Shown: positions 11,155-23,523 of the stretch, in pieces
Position numbering within the stretch: position 1 is the stretch's first letter
Layout of the letters: each line of letters opens with the position of its first letter
Assembly: GCA_022559845.1 (NCBI GenBank)
Contig: CM040124.1
Location: 67,231,491-67,295,490, forward strand
From: Amorphophallus konjac
Lineage: Eukaryota; Streptophyta; Magnoliopsida; Alismatales; Araceae
DNA length: 64,000 nt
Direction of reading: 5' to 3'
Made by a program: the position numbers and the translations under genes
Notes under the pieces: generated by a model
Database searches by the model: none
The model's input: only the letters and a program-made list of their open reading frames with translations
What the model was told of the DNA's origin: nothing

Positions 11155-12756
11155 TTTTTTTGGTAAGTAATGATCTATGTATTAATGATAATCAATATGT
11201 ACATCAAAAGTCTGAAAATCAAAACTAACATGCTTGGGGCCACACAGGTTGTGGTCTCAGAGCTAATAAAAAAGAATGAATCTTTTAAAGATGCATTTCT
11301 CTCTAGCAGTTAATGATTTTTGACCATGAGCTTCAATGACTCTTCTAGTATCTTCAAGGATATCTATGAAGATGTTACTTTTTCTGGTGCTGGTGCCTTC
11401 AAAAATTCTTCTACAGCGTTCCTTCCAAATCTTCCAAATAGTAATGCGAAAGAGAAGTCTAGCAAGGATAGTCAATTGTCCAGATTTGGGGAATTCAACA
11501 TGAAGCTGCTGCAATTCTTGGACTATTCCTGATTTTGGTTGCCAGAAAAGGTCGAACCGAATGAGAATGTGTTTCCAAACCCAACTTGTATAAGCACATT
11601 CAAAAAAAATGTGGTCTTGATAGTCAATTCCTTGCATATAAAGAAGACAGATGCTTGGCATATAGAATCCTTTCTTTTGTAAATTTTCAGCAGTTGGAAG
11701 ATTATTTAGAGTAGCTTGCCATGTACAATGAGAAGCATTTTGAGTGGTAAGATTTTTCCAAACCCAATCATGGAATCTGAAATCAGAACCTCTTTGTCTA
11801 ATGTCTTGCCAAATTATTTTAGTCTTCATTTCCTCCTTATAATTCTTCCAAATAATGGAATCAGATCCTTCATTTTGGATAGGAACAGCCTCAATTAGTT
11901 CCCACAGCTCCTCTATTTCAGCAGACAGGGCAGTGGGCAGATGCCATTGCCCTTTTGAGGTCAGCTCACTCAACTTATCATTTTTTCCAAGCATCAAGTC
12001 CTATCTAATATGGTCTCCATACATTTGATTGATACTGTAGCCATTTAGCCAAGGGTCTATCCACAGGTTTATAAGATGACCATCAGAGATAATATAAACT
12101 ATATGGCTGCGGACAGCACTTCTGGCTTTTAAAATACCCTTCCATGCTAATGAGAAGTAAGGCTGGATTTTATATTCCCAAATGCTCTTATCTGCTAGAT
12201 ATTTGCTTCTGATCCAATCATTCCAAAGGGAATTTTTATTAGAAAGAATGTCCCACAGCAGCATACCTCCTGAAGCATGATTCCACTCTTGCAGGTTTTT
12301 TAATCCCAGACCTCCTTCTGTTTTTGGCTTGCAGATATGATTCCAAGATACCATATGAATCGCTTTTTTTGAAGAATGACCATTCCAATAGAAGTTTCGC
12401 AGCATTCTTTCAATGTTCTGTATAAGCCCAACAGGAAGAAGAAATGCAGTAGTCCAATATATGGAATAAGAAGAGAGAACATATCTTATAACTTCCAGCC
12501 GGCCAGATCTTGAAAGCAATCTATTTTTTCAGTCATCAATCTTCCTTTTAATTTTCTCCAAAATAGGATAGCAATTGAGTTTTCTGACAGAATTAGAAAG
12601 AAGTGGAAGACCCAGGTATGGAACTTGTAGTTCTCCTTTATTAACACCAATTTGGCTAATAACAAATTGTTGATCTTTCACTGCCCCTCCAAGGTATACT
12701 TTACTCTTATCTGAATTTAAATTCAGACCAGACATAGAAGCAAATCTTTGAAGATA
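11155..12756 (-). mobile_element. 5'-truncated L1-type LINE
   Basis: The insert is bounded by the 14-bp duplication TAAGGATAAATACT (11141-11154 and 12757-12770). The 3' LTR shows the empty site (TTTTAAGGATAAATACTAAAT near 20810). A T run at the left edge marks the poly(A) tail of a minus-strand insertion. Duplication length, poly(A) and 5' truncation are the marks of target-primed reverse transcription. Confidence 0.95.
11263..12735 (-). pseudogene. LINE reverse transcriptase C-terminal part with zinc-binding domain
   Basis: The minus-strand frame begins inside the RT thumb region (SGLNLNSDKSKVYLGG, VPYLGLPLL), passes through the post-RT segment (NFYWNG, WNHICKPKTEGGLGLKNL) and ends with an RVT zinc-binding-like domain (FRFHDWVWKN, TWQATLNNLPT, then ECAYTSWVW). 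One frame runs throughout and is broken only by TGA at 12529-12531 and TAG at 12001-12003. The endonuclease and RT palm were lost by 5' truncation. No RNase H domain follows. Confidence 0.9.
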
Positions 12757-13074
12757 TAAGGATAAATACTAAATATATAAGATAATTATATAGATAAATG
12801 AATAAAAGAGTTTTATTAAATTAAAACTCTATACACGTTAAATGTAACGGTCTATCGGGCGACCGCCACAGACATGTAACGCACCTAGACACGACCATTA
12901 CATCCTGCAGATTCCGTAAGGTGAGGAAATTATAAAAAGATTGGAACTTTGAAATCCTATCTACAAGAGATCGATTTTGGATAGCTTATAACATTACTAA
13001 GGACTCTTAGGGATTAGGTTCTGGCAAATAAGGACTCTAGAATCGATCTAATCTTCTAACCCTAACCAAAATCC

Positions 13075-13083
13075 TATAAATAG
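13075..13083 (+). promoter_or_regulatory. TATA box of the Tekay 5' LTR
   Basis: TATAAATAG lies in the LTR in front of the intron-like leader. The copy in the 3' LTR is weaker (TATAAATTG near 21127). Transcription would be expected to start about 30 bp downstream. Confidence 0.55.
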
Positions 13084-14519
13084 GACCTAATTCTGAACTG
13101 AGTGACCCTTACTTTTTGCCCGTAAAGAATCAAGGTAAGGAGTCATAATTTCAGGTAAGTTCCTTATGACTTTTTTGTTTATAATATATTAGACTAATAG
13201 CTCTCCAAATTTCGTGCCAGGAGACCAAGAAACCAAGGAGATAGAAGCTTCCAAAGTTGCTGATTCAACCTTAGCAACCCAGGAATCTGAACGCAAGCCC
13301 CTTGAAGATCTAGAGATTAGGACATCTAAACGAGGTAATTAGAGTTCAACCCTTTAGAACTTTTTGTTCCCAATAGTTTCATCTTCTTACCCTCAAAATT
13401 TCACATCCTTAGGTCAAGAGGCTGAGGAAATAGAGCAGATTGAAGTTGCTGATTTATCACAAGAAGTACAAGGGTCTAAGGGTAGCACCTAACATTAAAT
13501 TCGAAGTTTAAAGGTCTTAAAGAGATAGGTTATCTCATGATTGGTAAAAACAACTTGTTAGGGATAAAACCGCTCTGATTGTGCTTGATTTCATACATTA
13601 TATACTAAGAATTTAATGATTTCATAGTTTTTTTTACATTCATGCATCTCTTAGCCCTAAATGGAAATTAAAAGGTATTATCTTGTCTATTCACTAAACC
13701 CATGCATATAGTTAGCCTATGCATCGTTATCATGACTAGGATAGTGGTAGTATGTTGATTTTCAGGCATGTTATGTTTTCGTAAACCTTTACTCTAGTTT
13801 ATTGCTAGCAGATTCTCTAACGCACTAACGTAAGACCGTCACATGAATGTAATGGCCTTACGATAGACTGTCACATACTGTTGTGTTTTTATTTGTTCTA
13901 TTGTCTCTGACGCACCCTAGCAGGAGCATTACACCACTGTAACGGCCCCTCGATAAACCGTCGCAAGAACTGTAATGCGTCTATCCTAGACTGTTAGACC
14001 CCTGTATTCTGCCAGTCCAAGGTAGAATAATAACCAGTTAAGTTTACTTATAAATAAGCTTAGATAGCTAAGTTGGACCTGTTATCATGACTTCAAGTTT
14101 AGTAATTGATTCATAATCGAATTGCATGATTAATGTGTCTTAGGTTATTTTAAGTTATGTTAATTTCATGTGCCAAAATTCTATAGTTTTGTATTTAAAT
14201 CATGATTTTCCAATGTTGTATTGATGGAGTTTTATCATGGTTTCACATCATTACACATTCTCTTTATCAATAAAGTCATTTCTTTAAGTACATGGCGCAT
14301 ATTCCGGTATGTTGTCCATTAGTTCACTTTACACTATAGGAACATTACTCTTGGACATGAGGACCTCTCTATTGGATATTCCTTTCAATGGACTAGGAAA
14401 TCTTGTTTCAAGGCCTCCATAATTCTCCGCGAGCCTGGGATTCCCACTAGGATGCCGAGTTGGTTGTACCATTAAAACCCATTGATTAGATTACATTATC
14501 AATGTTTTTGGTTATCAGT

Positions 14520-14715
14520 AATGTAACGGCTCTATACTGGACCTGTCAGGAGCATCTAACGGCTCAATATACAACCGTCACATTCAACTGAGTCTGATTT
14601 CTTGGTTCTGGATTCAGACTAATGTAACGGCCCAATACTAGAGCGTCACATTAGTGTAACGGCCAGTCTTTGACCGTCACATCATGTAATGGCCCAGTAC
14701 ATGACCGTCACACTA
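14520..14715. repeat. Cluster of GTAACGG...CCGTCAC imperfect palindromes
   Basis: At least five units of the form TGTAACGG-spacer-CCGTCACA follow one another, with 10-14 nt between the half-sites. They recur at 22570-22765 in the 3' LTR. The half-sites are inverted with one mismatch. Confidence 0.7.
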
Positions 14716-15907
14716 CTTGAGTATTTTAACCCATGATGGACCAAGGGTTGATATTCCAAGGTTTCTAGATGGACTATTGATGATCTAGAACTTATCAAAT
14801 TGATTCAAGATACCTAATTTAATTTATGGAAAGTAAGAAATGTACCGTTATGCTGCCGATTTATTTCCATGAGCATAACATAGTATAAGTCATTCTTGAT
14901 CTTTCATTTTCTAAATTGAAGCGTTCATTTATTGATTATTATTATCATGAGCTTATTTGAACTTATTACATTCTTGGCCATACTTTATTGTTACATGCGT
15001 GGAGGTAGCTTGATTTATACTTGAAGATGCGATCGAGCACTGATTATGTTCAAGGGCTCTATGCTAGTCCCCTCGGCTGATTGTCGGAAACATACTATTA
15101 TAAATCATGGGGTATGATGCTACTAGCGTCGCATTGCGTTGGGAGTACTTTCTCTATAAATAAGGGAAGATCCACGATACGATACGACACGACATGACTT
15201 TCTTGTACATGACTTGATATTCCACAGAAATTCACGAAGTACTTGCTCATAAGCAAAAGATACTGGAGTGATGATTATGTGGCTTGCTAGTACATTCTTG
15301 ATACATTCTTATTCATGAAAGGCCAATATCATTGTTACATTTTTGCTAGATCGTACTTGCTCTCATTCTATCTTACATGATTGTCTTGTTACTTGGTTTA
15401 ATCGCGTGATTGATCGCATTCGCATGATTTTACCTTATTCTTTAGAGATAAATTATTAATTACTTTAATAGTGCCTTCATGTTGATGCGAAGATACCTAC
15501 TGGGCAAGTGTGCTCATTATCTATTTCCAATCTTTTCAGGAGATGGAAGTGATACGAATTCGGATTCGGGTTATACAAGTAGCGGGTCCGAGAGCGAATG
15601 AAAGTATTGTCAAGATGAGAGTGAAGACTTATGAAGTCTAAATTGTTTAGATTGAGTCTATGTAATTTTCTCATTTCTTGAGTCTAGTAGAATGGAAAAT
15701 GATGAAAAGGTTATTGTAAAAGGATAATTTTGATCATTTATGAAATAAAGTTGGAGTTTGACTAAATTATTGCGCAATTGTATTTATGTGTGTGATTGTA
15801 TTGCGCTCTGATCATTCTTGCTTGAAAGAGGTTTACCATGCCGGCTGTTCATGCTCCCCGAGTTAGTCTTCTGCTGTAATAAAAGGCTCGGGCCGTGACA
15901 GTTAAGT

Positions 15908-15920
15908 TGGTATCAGAGCC
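15908..15920 (+). promoter_or_regulatory. Primer-binding site (initiator Met tRNA type)
   Basis: TGGTATCAGAGCC starts eight bases after the LTR end. This is the usual minus-strand primer site of many plant gypsy and copia elements, complementary to the 3' end of initiator methionine tRNA. Confidence 0.85.
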
Positions 15921-16133
15921 TAAGTTTCAAGACTTAGGAAGAAGAGTCATGTCATAGGATAAGTCCAAGGTTTAAGGACCTATACCTATGAACTAAGGAA
16001 GAAACTCCATACCCATGTGAGAATTGGGTAGAGCCCGGGATAAGATAATTACTTAGCTTTACGATTGATTTTCATTCTAATTTCATGAGAAATAACAAGT
16101 TGTTATATTTCTCTCAGGTACCTTGTCTTACAA

Positions 16134-17303
16134 ATGGCTCATCGTGTAGATTGGGATGGCATGCAACAAACAGTTGCCGGCCTTACTCAGGCATTGCAAA
16201 CCATAGCGCAAGGTGGCGCGGGGGCAAGGGCTGGTGACCTACATCACAATTTCCGGAGTTTAAATCCTCCGCGATTCTATGGCTCTTCTAATCCCGACGA
16301 GGCAGAGAACTGGATAGACAAAATGAATCGAATATTTGACGTCATCCAATGCACCGATCAGGAAAAGGTGCGACTCGCAACCTTTCAACTTAACAAAGAT
16401 GCTCGCACATGGTGGAAGTCGGTTCCGGCACCTCCAGCCGATGCACCTTATACATGGGATGGGTTCCTCACCCTATTTCGTGCCAAATAATTTTCTGAGC
16501 ACGTAAAAGAGAGAAAGGCTATGGAATTTACCACTCTTCGGCAAGGAATGATGACGATTGCCGAATATGAACTACAATTCTCAAGGCTAGCACCATATGC
16601 ATCACATCTAATCAGTACCGATTTTTTAAAGGTGAATCGGTTTATGGACGGGTTACGTCCCGGTTTCATCCAGCAGCTCGAGATCCAAAACATCCGTACC
16701 TATGCGGAGATGGTTCAGCGGGCGTACCTATGTGAAAGGACCTTAGAGAAGGTCGAAAAATTGAAAGGAAAGGGAGAAGAATCCAGCCGACGTTCTGATC
16801 GGTGTTATAAGAAAGAGAAATTCAGCATCACAGAACCCTATAAAAACTGTGATAGTAAGAAAAGATCTAGGAATGGGAACGGTGGGAGTTCCCATAAGCA
16901 AAAGAAAGTCAAGGAGGAGAAGGAGCAGGTCGCCACGGCTTGCACATTTTGTGAAAAATTTGGCCATTCGGCTGAGGAGTGTTGGAAGCGTCTTGGCGCT
17001 TGTTTACGTTGTGGAAGCAGGGAGCATCGCATGCCGGAATGCCCCCTTATGAAGGACCAGTCATCTGGTAATGGACGCAGGAGGCAGGCTCGCCTCAATG
17101 CCGTTCTAGAAGAAGAGGAAGCGCCCAGGGATGATGGGCTTATGGAAGGTACTCTTCAAATTTGTTCTCGTTCTGCATTTGTGCTATTTGGTACTGGTGT
17201 CTCTCATTCTTTCATCTCCACTACTTTTGCTAAAACATTACCAATCACGCGCATCAGTTCCCTTACCTTCAGATCTTGCTATTTCCACACCCTTAGGTTT
17301 TAG
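16134..17303 (+). pseudogene. gag and protease start of the Tekay element
   Basis: The ATG at 16134 opens a frame with the retrotransposon gag core (NPPRFYGSSNPDEAENWI, KDARTWWKS, FTTLRQGMMTIAEYE) and two CCHC zinc knuckles (CTFCEKFGHSAEEC and CLRCGSREHRMPEC). A TAA at 16488-16490 breaks the frame after LFRAK; the same frame then continues. The protease start reads VLFGTGVSHSF where the family has a DTG active site, so the catalytic Asp is now Gly. A frameshift near 17250-17300 moves the rest of the protease to another frame. Confidence 0.85.
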
Positions 17304-20300
17304 AACAAAGCTTACCAACTATTATCTTGATAGCGAAGTGATAGTAGAGGGTCACAATCTCCCCGTAAACTTAGTATGCCTTGACATGAAAAGTTATGAT
17401 GCCATTTTAGGGGTAGATTGGCTTGTAGATTATGATGCTTACATCAATTGCCGAAATAGGATTATATCCTTTTGAAAGCCCGGTCTTCCGAGATTCTTTT
17501 TTCTTGGCATCAAGTACAAAAACCACCCCACTATCATATCCTCACTTCACGCTTGCAAACTTATCTCGCGAGGATGTGAAGCTTTTCTTGCTTCTGTCAT
17601 TATTACAGAGTCCAAAGAAATTATCATAGTAGACATCCCTATTGTAAATGAGTTCCCAGATGTGTTTCCATCTGAATTACCCAGTTTACCACCCGAGAGG
17701 GAAGTGAACTTCGCTATTGAACTCATTCCAGGAGCAGCACCTGTTTCTATAGCCCCTTACAGGATGTCCCCCACAGAGCTTAAGGAATTGAAGAAGCAGT
17801 TGCAGGAACTTCTGGATAAGGGCTTCATCAGACCTAGCACATCCCCGTGGGGTGCGCCTGTTTTATTTGTCAAGAAAAAGGATGGTTCTCTCAGGCTATG
17901 CATCGATTACTGGTGACTGAATCAGCTTACAATTAAAAATAAGTATCCGTTGCCGTGTATTGATGAACTCTTCGATCAACTTTCGGAGCAGAGTATTTCT
18001 CTAAGATTGACCTTAGATCAGGTTATCATCAGCTTAGAATTAAGGAAGAGGACATTTATAAATCAGCTTTTCAAAGTCGTTATGGCCACTATGAATTCGT
18101 AGTAATGCCGTTTGGGTTAACTAATGCCCCAGCAGCATTCATGCAACTTATGAACAATGTCTTCCAGCCGTATCTGGACCAGTTCATCGTCGTCTTCATT
18201 GATGATATCTTGATATATTCCAAGACAAAAGAGGAACATGAACAACATTTGAAAATAGCTTTACAAACACTTAGAGAACACAAGCTCTATGCCAAACTCA
18301 ATAAGTGTGAATTTTGGCTCGAGGAAGTCTCATTCCTAGGCCACATTATTTCAAAAGAAGGTATTGCTGTGGATCCTTCTAAGGTAGAAGCTGTCAAGAA
18401 CTGGAGTCGGCCAACGACTGTATCTGAAGTAAGAAGCTTTTTGGGTTTAGCAGGTTATTATAGGAGATTCATTAAGGACTTCTCAAAAATTACGGTTCCT
18501 TTAACTAGACTCACAAGAACAGAAAACCCTTTTGTCTTGTCAAAGGACCGTGAAAAGAGCTTTCAAAATCTTAAGAATCATCTTACTACAGCTCCAATTC
18601 TAACACTACCAATGGAAGGTGGTGGATTCGAAGTGTATACGGATGCGTCTGGCATTGGCTTAGGATGCGTTCTCATGCAGAATAGAAAAGTAATCTGTTA
18701 TTCTTCAAGACAATTGAAACGTCACGAGGAAAATTATCCTGTACATGATTTGGAATTGGTAGCAGTTATTTTCACCTTGAAAATTTGGCGTCATTATCTT
18801 TATGGGAAAAGTTCACGGTATACTCGGACCACAAAAGCTTGAAATACTTATTCTCTCAAAAAGAGCTTAACATGAGGCAGAGGAGGTTGTTAGAATATCT
18901 CAAAGACTTTGATTTTGCTATTCAATATCATCCTTGCAAGGCTAATGTTGTAGCAGATGCACTCAGCAGAAAACCAATGGGTATGCTATCAAGTCTTATG
19001 ATAAGTGTAACTAACCTTGTTCCGCAATTTGCTTAGTTGAACTTAGATATTGACATAAAGGAAGAATATTGTTTCATAGCTAACATCCGAGCTCAACCTA
19101 CATTGATAGAAGATCTGGTCAAGCTGCAAAATGATGATCCTATATTACTGGAAATTAAAGCCAATATTGAACAAAGGCCAGATTTTTCTATTTCCAATGA
19201 CGGAAGATTGGTATTCAAGGGCCGAATGTGTGTACCAGATCATGAGGCTATGAAGAAACTGATCCTAGATGAAGCGCATAATTCCAAATACACAATTCAT
19301 CCAGGAGGAACAAAGATGTATCAAGATCTCAAAAGAAATTTTTGGCGGCCCAATATGAAGAGAGAGATAGCTAATTTCGTGTCCCGTTGTCTCACCTGCC
19401 AACAAGTAAAAGCAGAACATTTTAGACTCGCAGGTAAATTACACCCCTTGAACATTCCCGAATGGAAATGGGAGAGTATAGGGATGGACTTCATTATGGG
19501 TTTACCCAAGACAAGAGGTGGACACGATGGTATATGGGTAATCATAGACTGATTAACTAAATCTGCACATTTCATACCAATCAAAAGTCGATGGTCTGTG
19601 GATATCCTGGCATCATTATACATAAAGGAGATTGTCAAATTACATGGTGTCCCAGTCACTATTATATTTGATAGAGATCCGTGATTCACATCACAATTCT
19701 GGAAGGGTCTAGGGACTAGATTGAATTTCAGCACAGCTTTTCATCCACAAACAGATGGTCAGACGGAAAGAACGAATCAGGTAGTAGAAGATATGCTCAG
19801 GGCATGTGCTATCGACTTTGGAGGCAGTTGGCATGATCATTTGCCTCTAGTAGAGTTTGCATATAATAATAGCTATCAGGCTAGCATACAAATGGCACCT
19901 TTTGAAGCCTTATATGGAAAAAACTGTCGATCACCAATATGTTAGAATGAAATAGGGGAAAGATAATTCCTAGGCCCTGATATTATCATAGATTCTACAG
20001 AGAAAATCAAGCTCATTCAAGAGAGAATGAAGATGGCCCAAGATAGGCAAAAGTCTTATGCTGACAATCGAAGACGTGACTTGGAGTTTCAGGTAGGAGA
20101 TCATGTATATCTAAAAGTTTCTCCAGGTCGTGGTATTCGAAGATTTGGCATTAAAGGAAAGCTAACTTCAAGATTCATTGGCCCATTTGAAATTCTTGAA
20201 AGGATTGGTGAAGTGGCTTACAAACTGGCTTTACCTCCATAATTAGCAGGAGTTCATGACGTATTTCACATCTCTATGCTGAAGAAGTATGTATATGATC

Positions 20301-20515
20301 CTGACCATATTATTACTTATGACAATCTAGAGATTCAGAAGGATATGACGTACGAGCAAAAGTCAATAAAGATTCTAGAACGAGAAGTGCGTCAACTAAG
20401 AAATAAAGTTATTCCTATGGTCAAGATTTAATGGAAGGAAACATGGCCATATGAAGCAACATGGGAAACCGAAGCAGCCATGCGGAAAAGATTCCCAGAA
20501 CTATTTAACTGTAAG
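17243..20515 (+). pseudogene. pol of the Tekay element: protease end, RT, RNase H, integrase, chromodomain
   Basis: In order these are a protease tail (YDAILGVDWL, ~17400), RT with [12 protein letters not shown] and FIDDILIYS (18105-18250), RNase H with a [10 protein letters not shown] start (~18640) and DHKSLKYLF (~18830), the integrase zinc finger (ending CLTCQQVK, ~19400), the integrase core with GMDFI, FDRDP and [13 protein letters not shown] (19480-19780), the GPF module (~20190) and a chromodomain-like end (ILEREVRQLR...WPYEATWE, 20376-20480). Stops include 17914, 19034, 19550, 19681, 19942, 20240 and 20429. Frameshifts occur near 17985 and 18800. Most stops sit where relatives have Gln or Arg. 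Confidence 0.9.
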
Positions 20516-20561
20516 TGCACTCTCCAAAATCCATTTATTGAATTTGGGGACCAAATTCTTC

Positions 20562-20575
20562 TAAGTGGGGGAGGG
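20562..20575 (+). promoter_or_regulatory. Polypurine tract of the Tekay element
   Basis: AAGTGGGGGAGGG stands directly before the 3' LTR start TGTAGTGCCC. It is the expected plus-strand primer. Confidence 0.8.
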
Positions 20576-23264
20576 TGTAGTGCCCTAGAATTTATATAAA
20601 TAATTTTTGAATTATAAAATAATTTTCTAGAAATTATAAAGGCTTAAAGAAATTAATGAAGGGGTTATTAGATTAATAAGTCATTATAAGGTTCAAATAA
20701 GCTAATTAGTTAACCTAGCATATCTAATTATTATCTAAAAGGTTTATGGACCAAGCCCATCAAGTTTGGCCCATATTCTAGAAGGTTATTTAGCCTATTC
20801 ACGTATTTTAAGGATAAATACTAAATATATAAGATAATTATATAAATAAACGAATAAAAGAGTTTTATTAAATTGAAACTCTATACACGTTAAATGTAAC
20901 GATCTATCGGGCGACCACCACAGACATGTAACGCACCTAAACACGACCGTTACATACTGCAGATTCCGTAAGGTGAGAAAATTGTAAAAAGATTGGAACT
21001 TTGAAATCTTATCTACAAGAGATCGATTTGGGATAGCTTATAACATTACTAAGGACTCTTTGGGATTAGGTTCTGGCAAATAAGGAGTCTAGAATCGATC
21101 TAATCTTCTAACCCTAACCAAAATCTTATAAATTGGACATAGTTCTGAACTGAGCGACCCTTACTTTTTGCCCGTAAAGAATCAAGGTAAGGAGTCATAA
21201 TTTCGAGTAAGTTCTTTATGACTTTTTGTTTATAATATATTAGACTAATAGCTCTCCAAATTTCGTGCTAGGAGACCAAGAAACCAAGGAGATAGAAGCT
21301 TCCAAAGTTGTTGATTCAACCATAGCAACCCAGGAATCTGAACGCAAGTCCCCTGAAGATCCAGAGATTAGGGCGTCTTAATGAGGTAACTAGGGTTCAA
21401 TCCTTTAGAACTTTTTGTTCCCAATAGTTCCATCTTCTTACCCTCAAAATTTCACATCCTTAGGTCAAGAGGTTGAGGAAATAGAGCAGATTGAAGTTAT
21501 TGATTTATCACAAGAAGTACAAGGGTCTAAGGGTAGCACCTAGCATTAAATTCGAAGTTTAAAGGTCTTAAAGAGGTAGGTTATCTCATGATTGGCAAAA
21601 ATAACTTGTTAGGGATGAAAGCCCTCTGATTGTGCTTGATTTCATACATTATATACTAAGAATTTAATGATTTCATAGTTTTTTTTACATTCATGCATCT
21701 CTTAGCCATAAATGAAAATTAAAAGGTATTATCTTGTCTATTCACTAAACCCATGCATATAGTTGGCCTATGCATCGTTATCATGACTAGGACAGTGGTA
21801 GTATGTTGATTTCCTGGCATGTTATGTTTTCATAAAGATTTACTCTAGTTTATTGCCAGCAGATTCTCTTATGCACTAACGTAAGACCGTCACATGAATG
21901 TAACGGCCTTACGATAGACCGTCACATACTGTTATGTTTTTATTTGTTCTATTGTCTCTGACGCACCCTAGCAGGAGCGTTACACCACTGCAACGGCCCC
22001 TCGATAAACCGTCACAAGAACTGTAACGCACCTATCCTAGACCGTCAGACCCCTGTATTCTGCCAGTCCAAGGCAGAAAAATAACCAGTTAAGTTTACTT
22101 ATAAATAAGCTTAGATAGCTAAGTTAGACCTTTTATCATGACTTCAAGTTTAGTTACTGATTCATAATCGAATTGCATGATTAATGTGTCTTAGGTTATT
22201 TTAAGTTATGTTAATTTCATGTGCCAAAATTCTATAGTTTTGTATTTAAATCATGATTTTCCAATGTTGTATTGACGGAGTTTTATCATGGTTTCACATC
22301 ATTACACATTCTCTTTATCAATAGAGTCATTTCTTTAAGTGCATGGCGCATATTCCGGTATGTTGTCCATTAGTTCACTTTGTACTATAGGAACATTATT
22401 CTTGGACATGAGGACCTCTCTATTAGATATTCCTTTCAATAGACTAGGAAATCTTGTTTCAAGACCTCCGTAATTCTCCGCGAGCCTGGGATTCCCACTA
22501 GGACGCCGAGTTGGTTGTACCATTAAAACCCATTGATTAGATTACACTATCGATATTTTTGGTTATCAGTAATGTAACGGCTTTATACTGCACCGTTAGG
22601 AGCATCTAACAGCCCAATATACGACCGTCACATTCAACTGAGTCTGATTTCTTGGTTCTGGATTCAGACTAATGTAACGGCCCAATACTAGAGCGTCACA
22701 TTAGTGTAACGGCCAGTCTTTGACCGTCACATCATGTAACGGCCCAGTACACAACCGTCACACTGCTTGAGTATTTTAACCAAGATGGACCAAGGGTTGA
22801 TATTCCAAGGTTTCTAGATGGACTATTGATGATCTAGAACTTATCAAATTGATTCAAGATACCTAATTTATTTTATGGAAAGTAAGAAATGTACTGTTAT
22901 GCTGCCGATTTATTTCCATGAGCATAACATAGTATAAGTCATTCTTGATCTTTCATTTTCTAAATTGAAGCGTTCATTCATTGATTATTATTATCATGAG
23001 CTTATTTGAACTTATTACATTCTTGGCCATACTTTATTGTTACATGCGTGGAAGTAGCTTGATTTATACTTGAAGATGCGATCGAGTACTGATTGTGATC
23101 AAGGGCTCCATGCTAGTCCCCTCGGCTGATTGTCGGAAACATACTATTATAAACCATGGGGTATGATGCTACTGGCGTCGCATTGCACTGGGAGTACTTT
23201 CTCTATAAATAGGTGAAAATCCACGATACGATACGACACGACATGACTTTCTTGTACATGACTT
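20576..23264 (+). repeat. 3' LTR of the Tekay element, left part
   Basis: It matches 10909-15200 minus the LINE. It is interrupted at the GACTT target site (23260-23264) by the 25.8-kb Tat element. The uninterrupted sequence TACATGACTTGATATTCC is still visible in the 5' LTR near 15206, which proves the insertion point. Confidence 0.95.
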
Positions 23265-23523
23265 TGTAGACACGCCATTCTTGACGTCTCCTGAGAAAGT
23301 CTCATATTACTATACAACGCCCCGCAACGGCTTACGCATTTTGAATCGCTCGAGTGCTTCCTTTTCTTGGGTCTTCTTCTGCCTTTTTTGGCATCCGGAA
23401 TCGTCTCGTCACGGCATTCGGACGACATCAACACCAGTCGGACGCATCAAGAGGTTCCGGAATCAAGAAGGGGGTCTACCGGGCGGCCGCCGACGCCTCA
23501 TTTGAGGACCCGAGTGGGTCTTA

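Larger units (their letters stand above)
10909..15900 (+). repeat. 5' LTR of the Tekay element, carrying a LINE
   Basis: It begins TGTAGTGCCCAAG and ends GGGCCGTGACA, directly before the primer site. It matches the 3' LTR (20576-23264 plus 49029-49711) closely outside the LINE at 11155-12756. It holds a TATA box (13075), intron-like leader segments and clusters of GTAACGG / CCGTCAC motifs at 12840-12905, 13820-13990 and 14520-14715. Confidence 0.9.
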
